In this document: positions 11,565 to 20,820 of the stretch, piece by piece
How the letters are laid out: each line of letters starts with the position of its first letter
How positions within the stretch are numbered: position 1 is the stretch's first letter
From: Caballeronia sp. SL2Y3
GTDB taxonomy: Bacteria > Pseudomonadota > Gammaproteobacteria > Burkholderiales > Burkholderiaceae
NCBI RefSeq assembly: GCF_022879575.1
Contig: NZ_CP084260.1
Coordinates: 1,488,001-1,552,000 of the forward strand
DNA: 64,000 bases
Direction: 5' to 3'
Notes under the pieces: generated by a model
The model's database searches: none
What the model was told of the DNA's origin: nothing
The model's input: the letters and a program-made list of their open reading frames with translations, nothing else
Made by a program: the position numbers and the translations under genes

Positions 11565-12464
11565 TCAGCGCTTCGGCGCGGCGGAGGCGGACGTGTCGAC
11601 GCCGCCGTTCGGGCTCTTCATGAAACGGAAGAAGTCGCTGCTCGGGTCGACCACGATCACGTCGCCCGGCTTGAACGTCTTCTTGTACGCTTCGAGGCTC
11701 TGATAGAACTGGTAAAACTGCGGGTCGCGTCCATAGGCATCGGCGGCGATGGCTGCCGCCTTGCTGTCTCCTTCGCCCTTGATGGACTGCGCCTGGCTGT
11801 AGGCGTCGGCGAGAATCTGCTGCTGCTCGCGCTCGGCGTCGGCCTTGATCTTGTCGGCGTCCGCGGTGCCCTTCGCGCGCTCGTTCGCGGCCGCTTGCTG
11901 GCGCGCGGCGATCATGCGCTTGTAGACGGAATCCGCCACGGCCGACGGAAAGTCGACGCGCGTCATCTGCAGATCGACCAGCTTCACGCCGAACCCCGAT
12001 GCCGCGCCTTCCACCGCCTTCTGCGCCTCGGTTTCGAGCGCTTGCTGATTGCCGAGCGCATCGTTCAGCGAGCGATTCGCGAACGCGCTCGCAAGCGCGG
12101 TGCGGGTCAGCGCGGCGAGGCGTTCCTGCGCGCTCTGCGTGTTCTTTTCGTTGCTCACGAAAAGCTTCAGCGGATCCGCCACGCGATACTTGATGACCGT
12201 GTTGACCAGCACTTCGTTCTTGTCGGCCGTGGTGAAGCGGTCCGCCCCGCCCTCGTCGATGGTGAGTGTGCGCGTGTCGATGAGTGTGAGCGTCTGGAAC
12301 GGCGGCGGCAGCTTGAAGTGCAGGCCGGGGCCATCGAGACGCGGGTTGCTGTCGCCGTGCGCGGCCACGACGCCGGCATGCCGTTCGTCGACGGTAAAGA
12401 CCATCGACGAGCCGATGAAGAGCACGACCACGACTGCGACGACGAGCGCAATGATTCGATTCAT
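11565..12464 (-). CDS. hflC: Protease modulator HflC
   Basis: SPFH/band 7 membrane protein, 299 residues, which assembles with HflK into a large complex around the FtsH protease and restrains its action on membrane substrates. It has one N-terminal transmembrane segment (IIALVVAVVVVLFIGSSMVF, residues 3-22), with the bulk on the periplasmic side. The band 7 domain runs through VDERHAGVV and GPGLHFKLPPPFQ. A long helical Ala/Glu/Lys region (KAVEGAASGFG onward) is typical of HflC. The start has a strong AAGGAGCG site. It is 12 bases downstream of hflK, so the two subunits are surely co-expressed. Confidence 0.97.
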   Translation of the reverse strand: MNRIIALVVAVVVVLFIGSSMVFTVDERHAGVVAAHGDSNPRLDGPGLHFKLPPPFQTLTLIDTRTLTIDEGGADRFTTADKNEVLVNTVIKYRVADPLKLFVSNEKNTQSAQERLAALTRTALASAFANRSLNDALGNQQALETEAQKAVEGAASGFGVKLVDLQMTRVDFPSAVADSVYKRMIAARQQAAANERAKGTADADKIKADAEREQQQILADAYSQAQSIKGEGDSKAAAIAADAYGRDPQFYQFYQSLEAYKKTFKPGDVIVVDPSSDFFRFMKSPNGGVDTSASAAPKR

Positions 12465-12476
12465 GTTGAGCGCTCC

Positions 12477-13871
12477 TTACTGCAGATCGTCTTGACGGCT
12501 GCGCGAGCGGAACGCATCGCGCGAGCGCAGCGGATCGCCTGCGCCGCTCGCGGCGTTCGGCGCGCTCGCACCTGCCGCGCCGCTTGCGGGCACGGAAGCG
12601 GCTGCAGCCGAGCCTGCCGTCGCGCTTGGCGCGCGCACTTCGGCGCTAGCCGCAGCGGGCGCGCTGGCCGACGCGGCGTCGGCCGTGTTCGCGGCTGCGT
12701 CTTTCGCCTGCTGACGATTCGCTTCGACGAGCTTGTCGAGCGGCAAATACACCACGTTGTTGCCGGCCTTGCTGTCCACGAAGACCTTCGTGGTGCGGGA
12801 GTAGATCTGCTGCATCGTGTCCAGGTACATGCGTTGGCGAATGACGGCGGGCGCCTTCGAGTATTCGGCGTAGACCTGCTTGAAGCGTTCGGCGTCGCCC
12901 TGCGCCTGCGTGACTTGGCGATTGCTGTAGGCGGTCGCTTCGTCGATCATCTTCGCGGCATCGGCCTTCGCGCGCGGCAGCAGTTGATTCGCGTAGGCTT
13001 CGGCGGTGTCGCGGGCGCGCTCGTTGTCCTGCCGCACGCGCGACGCTTCTTCGAACGCCGCCTGCACCTGAGTCGGCACCTGCACGCTCTGCACCGTGAC
13101 GCCCGTGACCTGCAAGCCGGTGCGATATGCGTCGAGCGAGTGCTGGATGGTCTCGGCCAGACGCGCGCGCAGCGTGTCGCGGTCCTTGTAGAGCAGATCG
13201 TCCGTCGCCGACGCGCCTGCGATCTCGCGGATGGCGGCTTGCGCGGCTTCGGTCACGCTCTGGTCGGGATCGAAATTGCGGAACAGGAAGTCGGTCGGCG
13301 ACTTGATCTGATACTGCACCGCGAAGCGCACGTCGAGGATGTCGGCCTCGTTCGTGAGCAGCGATGCATCGCGCACGTTGCCCTGCGCGAGCGCGACGCC
13401 GCGCCCGATCTCGACCGAGCGGATCTGCGACGTATCGACGATATCGTGCGACTGGAACGGATACGGCAAGCGCCAGTGGATGCCCTGCGGCACCGTCTGC
13501 CGGTACTGGCCGAACTGGGACACCACGCCCACGTGCCCGTCCTGCACCACGAACACGCCGCTGCCGAGATAAATGGCGATCAACACGCCGATGACGATGC
13601 CGACCCCGATCTTCGTGCCACGGCCGCTGTCGCGCGGCATGCCGCCGCCCGGCTTGCGGCCGAAGATGCCCGCGATCCGGCGGTTGAACTCGCGCCACAT
13701 CTCATCGAGGTCGGGCGGGCCTTCTTCCTTGCCGTTGCCGCGCTTGCCGTCTTGCGGACGCTTCGCGTCGTTCTTTACACCATTGGCGTCGCCCCGCCCC
13801 CAGCGCGGATCGTTGATGGAAAAGACGGCGCGCATGCGCTGCCTGTTAGTGCGCTCGTTGTAATCGTTCAC
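12477..13871 (-). CDS. hflK: FtsH protease activity modulator HflK
   Basis: Partner of HflC in the FtsH-associated complex. It has a cytoplasmic N-terminus (VNDYNERTNRQRMRAVFSI, then DPRWGRG), one transmembrane segment near residue 90 (IGVGIVIGVLIAIYLGSGVF), a band 7 domain (VVQDGHVGVVSQFG), a coiled region and a low-complexity Ala/Ser C-terminal tail ending RSRSRQDDLQ. I prefer the GTG at 13871, because GGTGA lies about 8 bases upstream and this gives the usual NDYNER start. An in-frame ATG at 13886 would add five residues but has no ribosome binding site. It follows hflX by about 55 bases. Confidence 0.93.
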   Translation of the reverse strand: MNDYNERTNRQRMRAVFSINDPRWGRGDANGVKNDAKRPQDGKRGNGKEEGPPDLDEMWREFNRRIAGIFGRKPGGGMPRDSGRGTKIGVGIVIGVLIAIYLGSGVFVVQDGHVGVVSQFGQYRQTVPQGIHWRLPYPFQSHDIVDTSQIRSVEIGRGVALAQGNVRDASLLTNEADILDVRFAVQYQIKSPTDFLFRNFDPDQSVTEAAQAAIREIAGASATDDLLYKDRDTLRARLAETIQHSLDAYRTGLQVTGVTVQSVQVPTQVQAAFEEASRVRQDNERARDTAEAYANQLLPRAKADAAKMIDEATAYSNRQVTQAQGDAERFKQVYAEYSKAPAVIRQRMYLDTMQQIYSRTTKVFVDSKAGNNVVYLPLDKLVEANRQQAKDAAANTADAASASAPAAASAEVRAPSATAGSAAAASVPASGAAGASAPNAASGAGDPLRSRDAFRSRSRQDDLQ

Positions 13872-13927
13872 TCGGTGATTCACCATTAGACAGCCGGTTC
13901 GATGCCGCGTCGGTATTGCGGAGCAGT

Positions 13928-15298
13928 TCAGTGTCCGTGCTCGGGAACCTGGTGGCCGTCACGTTGTTCGGCTGGCCGGTGGTCTTCCGGCTGCGCGTTG
14001 GCGTCGTGTGTCTCGTTCGGCCCGGACTGCGCGGGTTGCCCGGATTGTGTGACGTCCGTGGCTTCCGTGGCTTCCGGCTCATCCGACACTTCCGGCGTTC
14101 CCGACATTTCCGGCGTCTCCGCCGGCGCTTGTGTTTCGGCGAGCACGCTGGGCAGGCTTTCTTCGGGTTCGCCTTCGTCGGCCGCAGCAATTTCGGCGAT
14201 GGCGGCGCGCAGTTCGTCGAGTCCCTGACCAGTGCGCGCGCTCAAAAAGACGCGCGAAATATTACCATACTCGTCCCTTTCAACCGCCTCGCCGCGGGCC
14301 GCGAGTTCCGGCACCGCGTCGATCTTGTTGAAGACGAGAATCTGGCGGATGGATTCCGCGCCGATGCTGCGCAATACCTCGTTCACCTGATCGATCTGAT
14401 CCAGGCGCACGGGGCTCGATGCATCCACGACATGCAGCAGCAGATCCGCATGAACGGTTTCCTCCAGCGTCGCGCGGAATGCGGCGACGAGCTGGTGCGG
14501 CAACTCGCGGATGAAGCCGACCGTATCGGACACCACCACTTGCCCCGCTTCTTCGCCGAGAAACACGCGGCGCGAAGTGGTGTCGAGCGTGGCGAACAAC
14601 TGGTTGGCCGCATACGCCTGCGCCTTCGTGAGCGCATTGAAGAGGGTGGACTTGCCCGCGTTCGTATAACCGACGAGCGACACCGACAACGTGCGATTGC
14701 GCGTGCGCTGCCGGCGCTGCGTGCCGTGCTGGCGGCGCAGTTTGGCAAGACGCGTCTTGAGCGCCTTGATGCGTTCGCCGATCAAGCGGCGGTCGGTTTC
14801 CAGCTGCGTTTCGCCGGGACCGCGCAAGCCGATGCCGCCCTTCTGCCGTTCGAGGTGAGTCCACGCGCGGATCAGCCGCGTCGACAGATATTGCAGTTGC
14901 GCGAGTTCGACCTGCAACTTGCCTTCGTGGCTGCGGGCGCGCTGCGCGAAGATATCGAGGATGAGGCTCGTGCGATCCACCACGCGGCGGTTCAGCGCCA
15001 TCTCGAGATTGCGCTGCTGCGCCGGTGCGAGGGCGTGATTGAAGATGACGAGTTCGACGTCGTTCGCTTCGCAGGAAAGGCGCAGCTCTTCGACCTTTCC
15101 GCTGCCGATGAACATTTTGGCGTCCGGACTGGACCTGCGCCCGGTGAGCGTGACGGCGGGATGGGCGCCCGCGCTTTCTGCGAGCAGACTGAGTTCTTCG
15201 AGACTGGCTTCGAAATCGATCTTGCCGAAGTCGATGCCGACGAGTGCGGCGTTAATCAAATTGATGTATTCGTTTTTGAAGCGACCGGCGAGTCGCAT
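13928..15298 (-). CDS. hflX: GTPase HflX
   Basis: Ribosome-associated GTPase that can split stalled 70S ribosomes under stress. The 456-residue product has the HflX N-terminal domain (VTLTGRRSSPDAKMFIGSGK, LVIFNHALAPAQQRNLE), a coiled linker (GGIGLRGPGETQLETDRR) and the G domain (GYTNAGKST as G1 near residue 211, DTVGF as G3, NKID as G4). The C-terminal 75 or so residues form an acidic, Glu/Pro/Thr-rich tail (PEMSGTPEVSDEPEATEATD) ending HQVPEHGH, longer than the minimal family. The ATG at 15298 lacks a clear ribosome binding site; a TTG a few codons later is an alternative. It is 34 bases after hfq. Confidence 0.95.
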   Translation of the reverse strand: MRLAGRFKNEYINLINAALVGIDFGKIDFEASLEELSLLAESAGAHPAVTLTGRRSSPDAKMFIGSGKVEELRLSCEANDVELVIFNHALAPAQQRNLEMALNRRVVDRTSLILDIFAQRARSHEGKLQVELAQLQYLSTRLIRAWTHLERQKGGIGLRGPGETQLETDRRLIGERIKALKTRLAKLRRQHGTQRRQRTRNRTLSVSLVGYTNAGKSTLFNALTKAQAYAANQLFATLDTTSRRVFLGEEAGQVVVSDTVGFIRELPHQLVAAFRATLEETVHADLLLHVVDASSPVRLDQIDQVNEVLRSIGAESIRQILVFNKIDAVPELAARGEAVERDEYGNISRVFLSARTGQGLDELRAAIAEIAAADEGEPEESLPSVLAETQAPAETPEMSGTPEVSDEPEATEATDVTQSGQPAQSGPNETHDANAQPEDHRPAEQRDGHQVPEHGH

Positions 15299-15332
15299 TT
15301 AGCTGCGATCTTGCCGCCGGTCGCGACGAGGT

Positions 15333-15569
15333 TTAGGACGATTCGGCGTCCGGATGGAAATTCACCGGACGGGCCGGCACGACCGTGGAAATGGCGTGCT
15401 TGTAGACCATCTGGGTGACCGTATTCCTGAGCAACACAACGTACTGGTCGAACGATTCGATGTTCCCTTGAAGCTTGATGCCGTTGACCAAATAGATGGA
15501 CACCGGCACGTGCTCTTTACGCAGCGCGTTCAAAAACGGGTCTTGTAACAATTGCCCTTTGTTGCTCAT
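15333..15569 (-). CDS. hfq: RNA chaperone Hfq
   Basis: Hexameric Sm-like RNA chaperone that pairs small RNAs with mRNAs. The true start is the ATG at 15569 ([19 protein letters not shown]), preceded by GGAGTTT; a longer open frame upstream is not Hfq. At 78 residues it is the short beta-proteobacterial form. The Sm1 region includes [20 protein letters not shown] and the Sm2 motif is YKHAIS. The proximal-face residues Q8, F39 and K56-type positions appear conserved. The C-terminal tail is short ([14 protein letters not shown]). It is the first gene of the hfq-hflX-hflK-hflC part of the block; der lies about 150 bases upstream. Confidence 0.98.
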   Translation of the reverse strand: MSNKGQLLQDPFLNALRKEHVPVSIYLVNGIKLQGNIESFDQYVVLLRNTVTQMVYKHAISTVVPARPVNFHPDAESS

Positions 15570-15718
15570 AGCAAACTCCGTATTTTTTTGCAGGTTAGAA
15601 GTATTGTGGACGAAGAAAAAGAGATCCGCCGACAATCGCTACACTATAGCCGATTTTCGTTTCGGCAAGAGATCGGCCACCCGGCCAATCGGGCCGCAAC
15701 GCTTGACTGAAGCGGCTC

Positions 15719-17059
15719 TCAGTCCTTGTCCGCATAAGGGTTCTTGCTCGAGCGGAACTCTATGCGCAATGGAGTGCCGGCCAGTCCAAAAGTTTCTCGA
15801 AAGCGCCCTTCCAGATACCGTTTATAGGTATCCGTGACCGCATCGAGCGCGTTGCCATGCACGACGATGATCGGCGGATTCTGACCGCCCTGGTGCGCAT
15901 AGCGAAGCTTCGGCCGCACGGGCCCTCGGCGGCGCGGCTGCTGAAACTCGACGGCTTCGATCAGCGCGCGCGTGAGCTTCGGCGTCGGCAGCTTGGCCAT
16001 CGCGGCGGCGTAGGCGTCGTCGACCGATTTCATCAGCGCGCCGATGCCGGTTTTCTCCAGCGCCGAGACGTAGTGAAATTTAGCAAAGTCCAAAAACTTG
16101 AGCTTGCGCGTGAGATCGGCCTTGGTGCGCTCGCGCACATGCGAGTCCAGACCGTCCCACTTGTTCACGCCTACGACTAGCGCGCGTCCCTGTTCGACGA
16201 CGAAGCCCGCGATATGCGCGTCCTGATCCGAGATGTCCTGCTGCGCGTCGAGCAGCAGAATCACGACGTTCGCATCCGAGATCGACTGCAGTGTCTTCAC
16301 GACCGAGAACTTCTCGATCGCCTCGAACACCTTGCCGCGGCGACGCAGGCCGGCCGTGTCGATCAACGTGTATTTGCGGCCTTGTCGCTCGAAATCAACA
16401 TAGATCGAATCGCGCGTGGTGCCCGGCATGTCGAACGCGATCACGCGCTCCTCGCCGATCAGCGTGTTCACGAGCGTCGACTTGCCGACGTTCGGTCTCC
16501 CGACGATGGCGATCTTCACGCCGTGCTGCGCCTTTTCTTCCTCGCTCTCTTCCGCATGACCGGCATAGGCGATGTCGAGCGCATCGTTGATCATCTCGGT
16601 CACGCCGTCGCCGTGCGCGGCCGAGATCGCCCGGGGATCGCCTAGACCGAGCTCGTAGAAGTCGGACGCGACCGCCGTGTACTTCATGCCCTCGGCCTTG
16701 TTCACGACGAGAAAGAGCGGCCGGCCGGTCTTGCGCAAATAGTCCGCTATGGACTTGTCCTGCGGCGCGAGCCCGTTGCGTCCATCGACGATGAACACGA
16801 CGACGTCCGCTTCTTCCACGGCCTGCCGCGTCTGCCGCGCCATTTCGTGCAGGATGCCGTCCTTCGCCACCGGCTCGAAGCCGCCCGTATCCACGACGAG
16901 ATACGGCCGTTCGCCGCCGACGCGGCCTTCGCCGTAATGGCGGTCGCGCGTGAGGCCAGGCAGGTCGGCGACGAGCGCATCGCGCGAACGCGTCAGCCGG
17001 TTGAAGAGAGTCGATTTCCCCACATTGGGGCGCCCGACGAGGGCAATCACGGGTTTCAT
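15719..17059 (-). CDS. der: Ribosome biogenesis GTPase Der (EngA)
   Basis: Essential tandem GTPase needed for 50S subunit maturation. The 446-residue product has two G domains. The first has GRPNVGKST near residues 8-16 and NKAEG; the second has GRPNVGKST near residue 187, DTAGL and NKWDG. A C-terminal KH-like domain carries a basic patch ([17 protein letters not shown]). The ATG at 17059 agrees with the family start [14 protein letters not shown]. It follows bamB on the same strand, as in E. coli, but is separated by an unusually long 361-base gap. hfq follows downstream. Confidence 0.98.
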   Translation of the reverse strand: MKPVIALVGRPNVGKSTLFNRLTRSRDALVADLPGLTRDRHYGEGRVGGERPYLVVDTGGFEPVAKDGILHEMARQTRQAVEEADVVVFIVDGRNGLAPQDKSIADYLRKTGRPLFLVVNKAEGMKYTAVASDFYELGLGDPRAISAAHGDGVTEMINDALDIAYAGHAEESEEEKAQHGVKIAIVGRPNVGKSTLVNTLIGEERVIAFDMPGTTRDSIYVDFERQGRKYTLIDTAGLRRRGKVFEAIEKFSVVKTLQSISDANVVILLLDAQQDISDQDAHIAGFVVEQGRALVVGVNKWDGLDSHVRERTKADLTRKLKFLDFAKFHYVSALEKTGIGALMKSVDDAYAAAMAKLPTPKLTRALIEAVEFQQPRRRGPVRPKLRYAHQGGQNPPIIVVHGNALDAVTDTYKRYLEGRFRETFGLAGTPLRIEFRSSKNPYADKD

Positions 17060-17420
17060 CAGATGTTGTTCACGGTTGAACGCAAGGCGAACGCGAAACG
17101 TGCGGTGCGAACGTCAGTCCCGCCTACGCCGCGCAATGGCTGCGCTTGTCGAAAATTAGCATGGATTCGGCCCGAGCCACGCGAGGGTGCGTGGCGATCG
17201 AGCGCCGGCGCCGTGCGCCGTTGTTCTGTCTGTCCGAGGGCTATTCTCGCGCCGCGTCACTGCGCGACGCGCTTTGTTCTGTCAGGCCCTGCGTACTGAG
17301 TGTTGTTGCCGGGCGCGTACGGTGGACGCGCCCTCTTTCCTGCAAACCGCGCGGACCAACCTGCCAGCGCGGCTTTCTGCGGCGCTTCGCCTCTGGCGAG
17401 CCGGAGCGCCGTTCCGAGAC
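17060..17420. other. Intergenic region between bamB and der, no gene seen
   Basis: These 361 bases hold no credible coding frame, tRNA or repeat. The only structure I see is an 8-bp inverted repeat (17311-17318 with 17326-17333, GGGCGCGT/ACGCGCCC) that is not followed by a T-run on either strand. A der promoter may lie here, but none was recognised with confidence. Confidence 0.6.
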
Positions 17421-18563
17421 TTACTGCGGACGGAAGCCGTAGAGATCGCCGTCATGCGTCTGCACGACGAGCGTATTGCCCGCCAGCACCGGCGCGGCGG
17501 TAATCGCGCTGCCGTCGGTCGGCACGCGGCCCACGAGTTCGCCGCTGTCCGTGCTCAGAAAATGCACGAAGCCCTTGTAGTCGCCCAGAACGACCGCGCG
17601 GCCGAGGATGAACGGAACGCTCACCTGACGGTTCTTGAGCTTGTCGTTCTTCCAGACGGGCGAACCGTCGGCGGCGCGGAACGCATTCACGACCGACCAG
17701 TCGTCGCCCGCTGCGACGATCTGCTCGTCTTGCGCGAGGCCGCTGTCGCTCGAGAAGTTCTTCTCCCACACCGCACGGCCCGAATTGGCGTCGAAGCAGC
17801 CGATCTTGCCCTGGAACGTGACCGCGCAGGTCTGCGCGCCGACGAGACCGGGCGCGCCCGTGACGTCGTTGATACGCTCGACTTCCGTCACGCCCTTCGG
17901 GTACGACACCGGCGCTTGCCAGTAGGCATCGCCCGTTTGCAGGTTGATCGCGGCGAAGTTGCCGCCCGGGAAGCCCGCGAGCACCGCCTGACTGCCGGCG
18001 AACGTCATGCCGGCGGCCACGCGGAGGTTCAGCGGCACGGCGCGCAACTGGAAGATCCACTTCTGCTCGCCGGTCTGCGCGTTGAACGCGACGACCTTGC
18101 CGTCGATGGTGCGCACGATCACGAGGTCGTTGCCGACAAGCGGCGGCGAGATGATTTCGCCCGGCGCAGTGGCCGTCCACAACTGCTTGCCGTCGGGTCC
18201 GAGCACGTAGACCGCGCCCTTCAGGCCGCCGACCGCCGTCAGATTGCCGTCGCTGCCGACGCCCGCCGACAGGTCGTCCTTGAGCTTCGTGCGCCAGACG
18301 TCCTGACCCGTCTTCGCGTCGATCTTCGCGACGGTGCCGTTCTCGCCCGCCGCGTACACGGCGTCGCCCACCGCGACCGGCGAGAACAGATAACGGCCGG
18401 CCTTGCCGACGCTGGCCTTCCACGCCTGAGTGACGTTCAGCACCGGCTTGAATTCGACGAGCGGCGTCGGCACGCGGCGCTCGTCCTTGGTCGACGAACA
18501 GGCGGCCAGAAGCACGGTCATCGCGCAGGCGAGCGGCACGGCGTAGCGTTTCAATTGGATCAT
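17421..18563 (-). CDS. bamB: Outer membrane protein assembly factor BamB
   Basis: Lipoprotein subunit of the BAM complex that inserts beta-barrel proteins into the outer membrane. The 380-residue product starts with a lipoprotein signal (LKRYAVPLACAMTVLLAAC) with lipobox LAAC, followed by SSTKDERR. It then forms an eight-bladed beta-propeller of PQQ-like repeats, seen as recurring patterns such as AVGDAVYAAGENGTVAKIDA, TGQDVWRTKL and TGEQKWIFQL. The open frame runs without a stop back into the yfgM region. I chose the ATG at 18563 (MIQLKRYAV); an ATG at 18578 is an alternative, and neither has a good ribosome binding site. It lies downstream of yfgM and upstream of der. Confidence 0.94.
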   Translation of the reverse strand: MIQLKRYAVPLACAMTVLLAACSSTKDERRVPTPLVEFKPVLNVTQAWKASVGKAGRYLFSPVAVGDAVYAAGENGTVAKIDAKTGQDVWRTKLKDDLSAGVGSDGNLTAVGGLKGAVYVLGPDGKQLWTATAPGEIISPPLVGNDLVIVRTIDGKVVAFNAQTGEQKWIFQLRAVPLNLRVAAGMTFAGSQAVLAGFPGGNFAAINLQTGDAYWQAPVSYPKGVTEVERINDVTGAPGLVGAQTCAVTFQGKIGCFDANSGRAVWEKNFSSDSGLAQDEQIVAAGDDWSVVNAFRAADGSPVWKNDKLKNRQVSVPFILGRAVVLGDYKGFVHFLSTDSGELVGRVPTDGSAITAAPVLAGNTLVVQTHDGDLYGFRPQ

Positions 18564-18700
18564 CGGAGGACGCAACATGAATGTGAATTCGGTTGACCGG
18601 CGCGGCCGCGAATCGCTTGCGGGCGACGCGCGGCGCGGCGGCTTGATTGGCGAAACGGCTTCGGCGCTAGCGGAGCGCCGAACGTCGGAAGCGATGCGGA

Positions 18701-19330
18701 TCAGCCGCCGAGCGCATCGAGCTTGAACTGGACGAGTTGCCGCGCGGACGTGTCGTTCGCGGGCAGCGCCGCGAGCGCCGTCTGGTACGCGGCGCGCGCA
18801 TCGTCGCGCTTGCCTTGCGCGGCGAGCAGATCGCCCCGGCGGTCCGCGATCACGCCCTTGAACGCATCGAGCGGCGCGTCGGCGAGGAGCTTGAGGCCCG
18901 CGTCGTAATTCTTCTCGTCGGAGAGCACGAGCGCGAGGCGCAGCTTCGCGATCTGCTTGTACTCGTCGTCTTTCGCGTGATCGACGGCCCACTGCAACTG
19001 CGCCTTCGCGCCGGCCGTATCGCCTGCCATATACAGGGACTTCGCGGCCAGAAGCGCGCTCATCTCGGCGTAAGCGGTGCGGCCGAACTTGTCTTCCATG
19101 TCCGATGCCACCCGCGCGACGAGCTTCTGGTCGCTGCCGTTGACCGCCTGCTGAAGCTGGTCGTACAGCACCGAAGCCTCGGCAGCCTGACGCCGCTGCC
19201 AGTAGTTCCAGCCGTTGAAAGCGGCCGCAACGACGAGCGCCACGAGCACGATCCACGTCGTGGTGTTACCCCATTTGGCCCACCAGGCCTTGACACTTTC
19301 CAGCGATTCTTGTTCGTCGTGGTAACTCAT
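18701..19330 (-). CDS. yfgM: YfgM-family tetratricopeptide membrane protein
   Basis: A 209-residue inner-membrane protein with a short cytoplasmic N-terminus (MSYHDEQESLESVKAWWAKW), one transmembrane helix (TTWIVLVALVVAAAFNGWNYW, residues 24-44) and a periplasmic region of TPR-like helices (YDQLQQAV, LLAAKSLYMAGD, AKLRLALVL). In E. coli YfgM associates with the SecYEG/PpiD export machinery and influences the Rcs response. The identification rests on sequence pattern and on the hisS-yfgM-bamB order. The gap to bamB is 137 bases and has no stop codon in the bamB frame. Confidence 0.93.
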   Translation of the reverse strand: MSYHDEQESLESVKAWWAKWGNTTTWIVLVALVVAAAFNGWNYWQRRQAAEASVLYDQLQQAVNGSDQKLVARVASDMEDKFGRTAYAEMSALLAAKSLYMAGDTAGAKAQLQWAVDHAKDDEYKQIAKLRLALVLSDEKNYDAGLKLLADAPLDAFKGVIADRRGDLLAAQGKRDDARAAYQTALAALPANDTSARQLVQFKLDALGG

Positions 19331-19464
19331 CGTCCAGCTATTCCTTCCTGCGTTTCATGGCCCTTCGTTCGCGTGGCGCGATGGCGGAACGCGCTTGCAC
19401 GTGCATGCACGCGCTTGCACTCGATTCCGCCGGATGCGCACGGCTTCGCTTCGATGCCTAACGT

Positions 19465-20814
19465 TTAGGCATCCTCGTCCGCGGCGGTTGCAACCATCGC
19501 ATTGATTAGGTATTCGGTCAAGTCTTCCGCCGGAACGTTCACCTGCTCGTTCTTTTGCGCGTCGGACGTTTCGTCGCCCGAGCGGCGCAGCGGCTTGACG
19601 CCGATCATGCCCTGCGCGAGTTCGTCCTCGCCTAGCACCACCGCGAACGCCGCGCCGCTTGCGTCCGCCTTTTTCATCTGCGACTTGAAGCTGGAAGACG
19701 CGCCGTCCGGGCTGCAATGCAGAATGACGTCGAGCCCCGTGTCGCGCAGACGCTCGGCCACGATGAACGCCTGCTCTGCCGCCTGCTCGCCCTGATGCAC
19801 CACGTAGACGTCCGTGCCTTCGGCTTCCGGCACCAGATTTTCTTCCTTCAGCAGTTCGAGAATGCGCTCGACGCCCATCGCCCAGCCGCAAGCGGCGGTC
19901 GGCTTGCCGCCGAGCTGCTCGATCAGCGGATCGTAGCGCCCGCCGCCCGCCACCGTGCCCTGCGCGCCGAGCTTGTCGGTCACCCATTCGAACACGGTGA
20001 GGTTGTAGTAGTCGAGGCCGCGCACCAGACGCGGGTTGATCGTGAACGGAATATTGTTGGCCTTCAGCAGCCGCTGCACGCCCTCGAAGTGCTTGCGCGA
20101 CTCATCGCCGAGAAAATCGACGAGCTTCGGCGCGTTCTGCGCGATCTCCTGCATCGCCGGATTCTTCGTGTCGAGCACGCGCAGCGGATTCGTGTAGAGA
20201 CGGCGCTTCGCTTCCTCGTCGAGTACATCGACGTGCTGTTCCAGATACGCGATGAGTTTCTCGCGGTGCGCCGCGCGTTCGTGCGCCTGACCGAGCGAGT
20301 TCAGTTCGAGGCGGATGCCCGTCAGCCCGAGGTCGTCCCACAGGCGCTGACACATCATGATGATTTCGGCGTCCGTGTCCGGACCCGCGAAGCCGAGCGC
20401 CTCGACGCCGACCTGATGAAACTGGCGATAACGCCCGCGCTGCGGACGCTCGTGCCGGAACATCGGGCCGATGTACCACAGGCGCTTCGGGCCGTCGTAC
20501 AGCAGGTTGTGCTCGATGGTCGCGCGCACGACGGCCGCCGTGTTTTCCGGGCGCATGGTGAGATGCTCGCCGTTCAGCGCGTCGGTGAAGCTGTACATCT
20601 CCTTCTCGACGATATCGGTCACTTCGCCAATACCGCGCGTGAAAAGCTGCGTATGCTCAACGATCGGCGTGCGAATGTTCTGATAGCCGTATGCGCGCAG
20701 CATCGACTTCACGGTGGTTTCGAAAAAGTCCCACAACGCGGCATCCTGCGGGAGGATGTCGTTCATGCCCTTCACGCCCGTCAGCTTCGCGAGCCGTTTC
20801 TTCTGTTCAGTCAT
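19465..20814 (-). CDS. hisS: Histidyl-tRNA synthetase
   Basis: Charges tRNA-His. The 449-residue class II synthetase has the N-terminal motif [20 protein letters not shown], motif 2 ([20 protein letters not shown]), histidine-binding signatures ([13 protein letters not shown] and [29 protein letters not shown]) and a C-terminal anticodon-binding domain ([20 protein letters not shown]). It retains that C-terminal domain, unlike the nearby HisZ paralogue. It starts 6 bases after the ispG stop, so the genes are coupled. It precedes yfgM and bamB in the conserved order. Confidence 0.98.
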   Translation of the reverse strand: MTEQKKRLAKLTGVKGMNDILPQDAALWDFFETTVKSMLRAYGYQNIRTPIVEHTQLFTRGIGEVTDIVEKEMYSFTDALNGEHLTMRPENTAAVVRATIEHNLLYDGPKRLWYIGPMFRHERPQRGRYRQFHQVGVEALGFAGPDTDAEIIMMCQRLWDDLGLTGIRLELNSLGQAHERAAHREKLIAYLEQHVDVLDEEAKRRLYTNPLRVLDTKNPAMQEIAQNAPKLVDFLGDESRKHFEGVQRLLKANNIPFTINPRLVRGLDYYNLTVFEWVTDKLGAQGTVAGGGRYDPLIEQLGGKPTAACGWAMGVERILELLKEENLVPEAEGTDVYVVHQGEQAAEQAFIVAERLRDTGLDVILHCSPDGASSSFKSQMKKADASGAAFAVVLGEDELAQGMIGVKPLRRSGDETSDAQKNEQVNVPAEDLTEYLINAMVATAADEDA

Positions 20815-20820
20815 CTGTCT

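Noticed and set aside
17421..19256. Single 611-codon fusion of yfgM antiframe and bamB
   Set aside because: The bamB frame is open upstream by chance. Protein similarity and the lipobox begin near 18563, and yfgM is in another frame.
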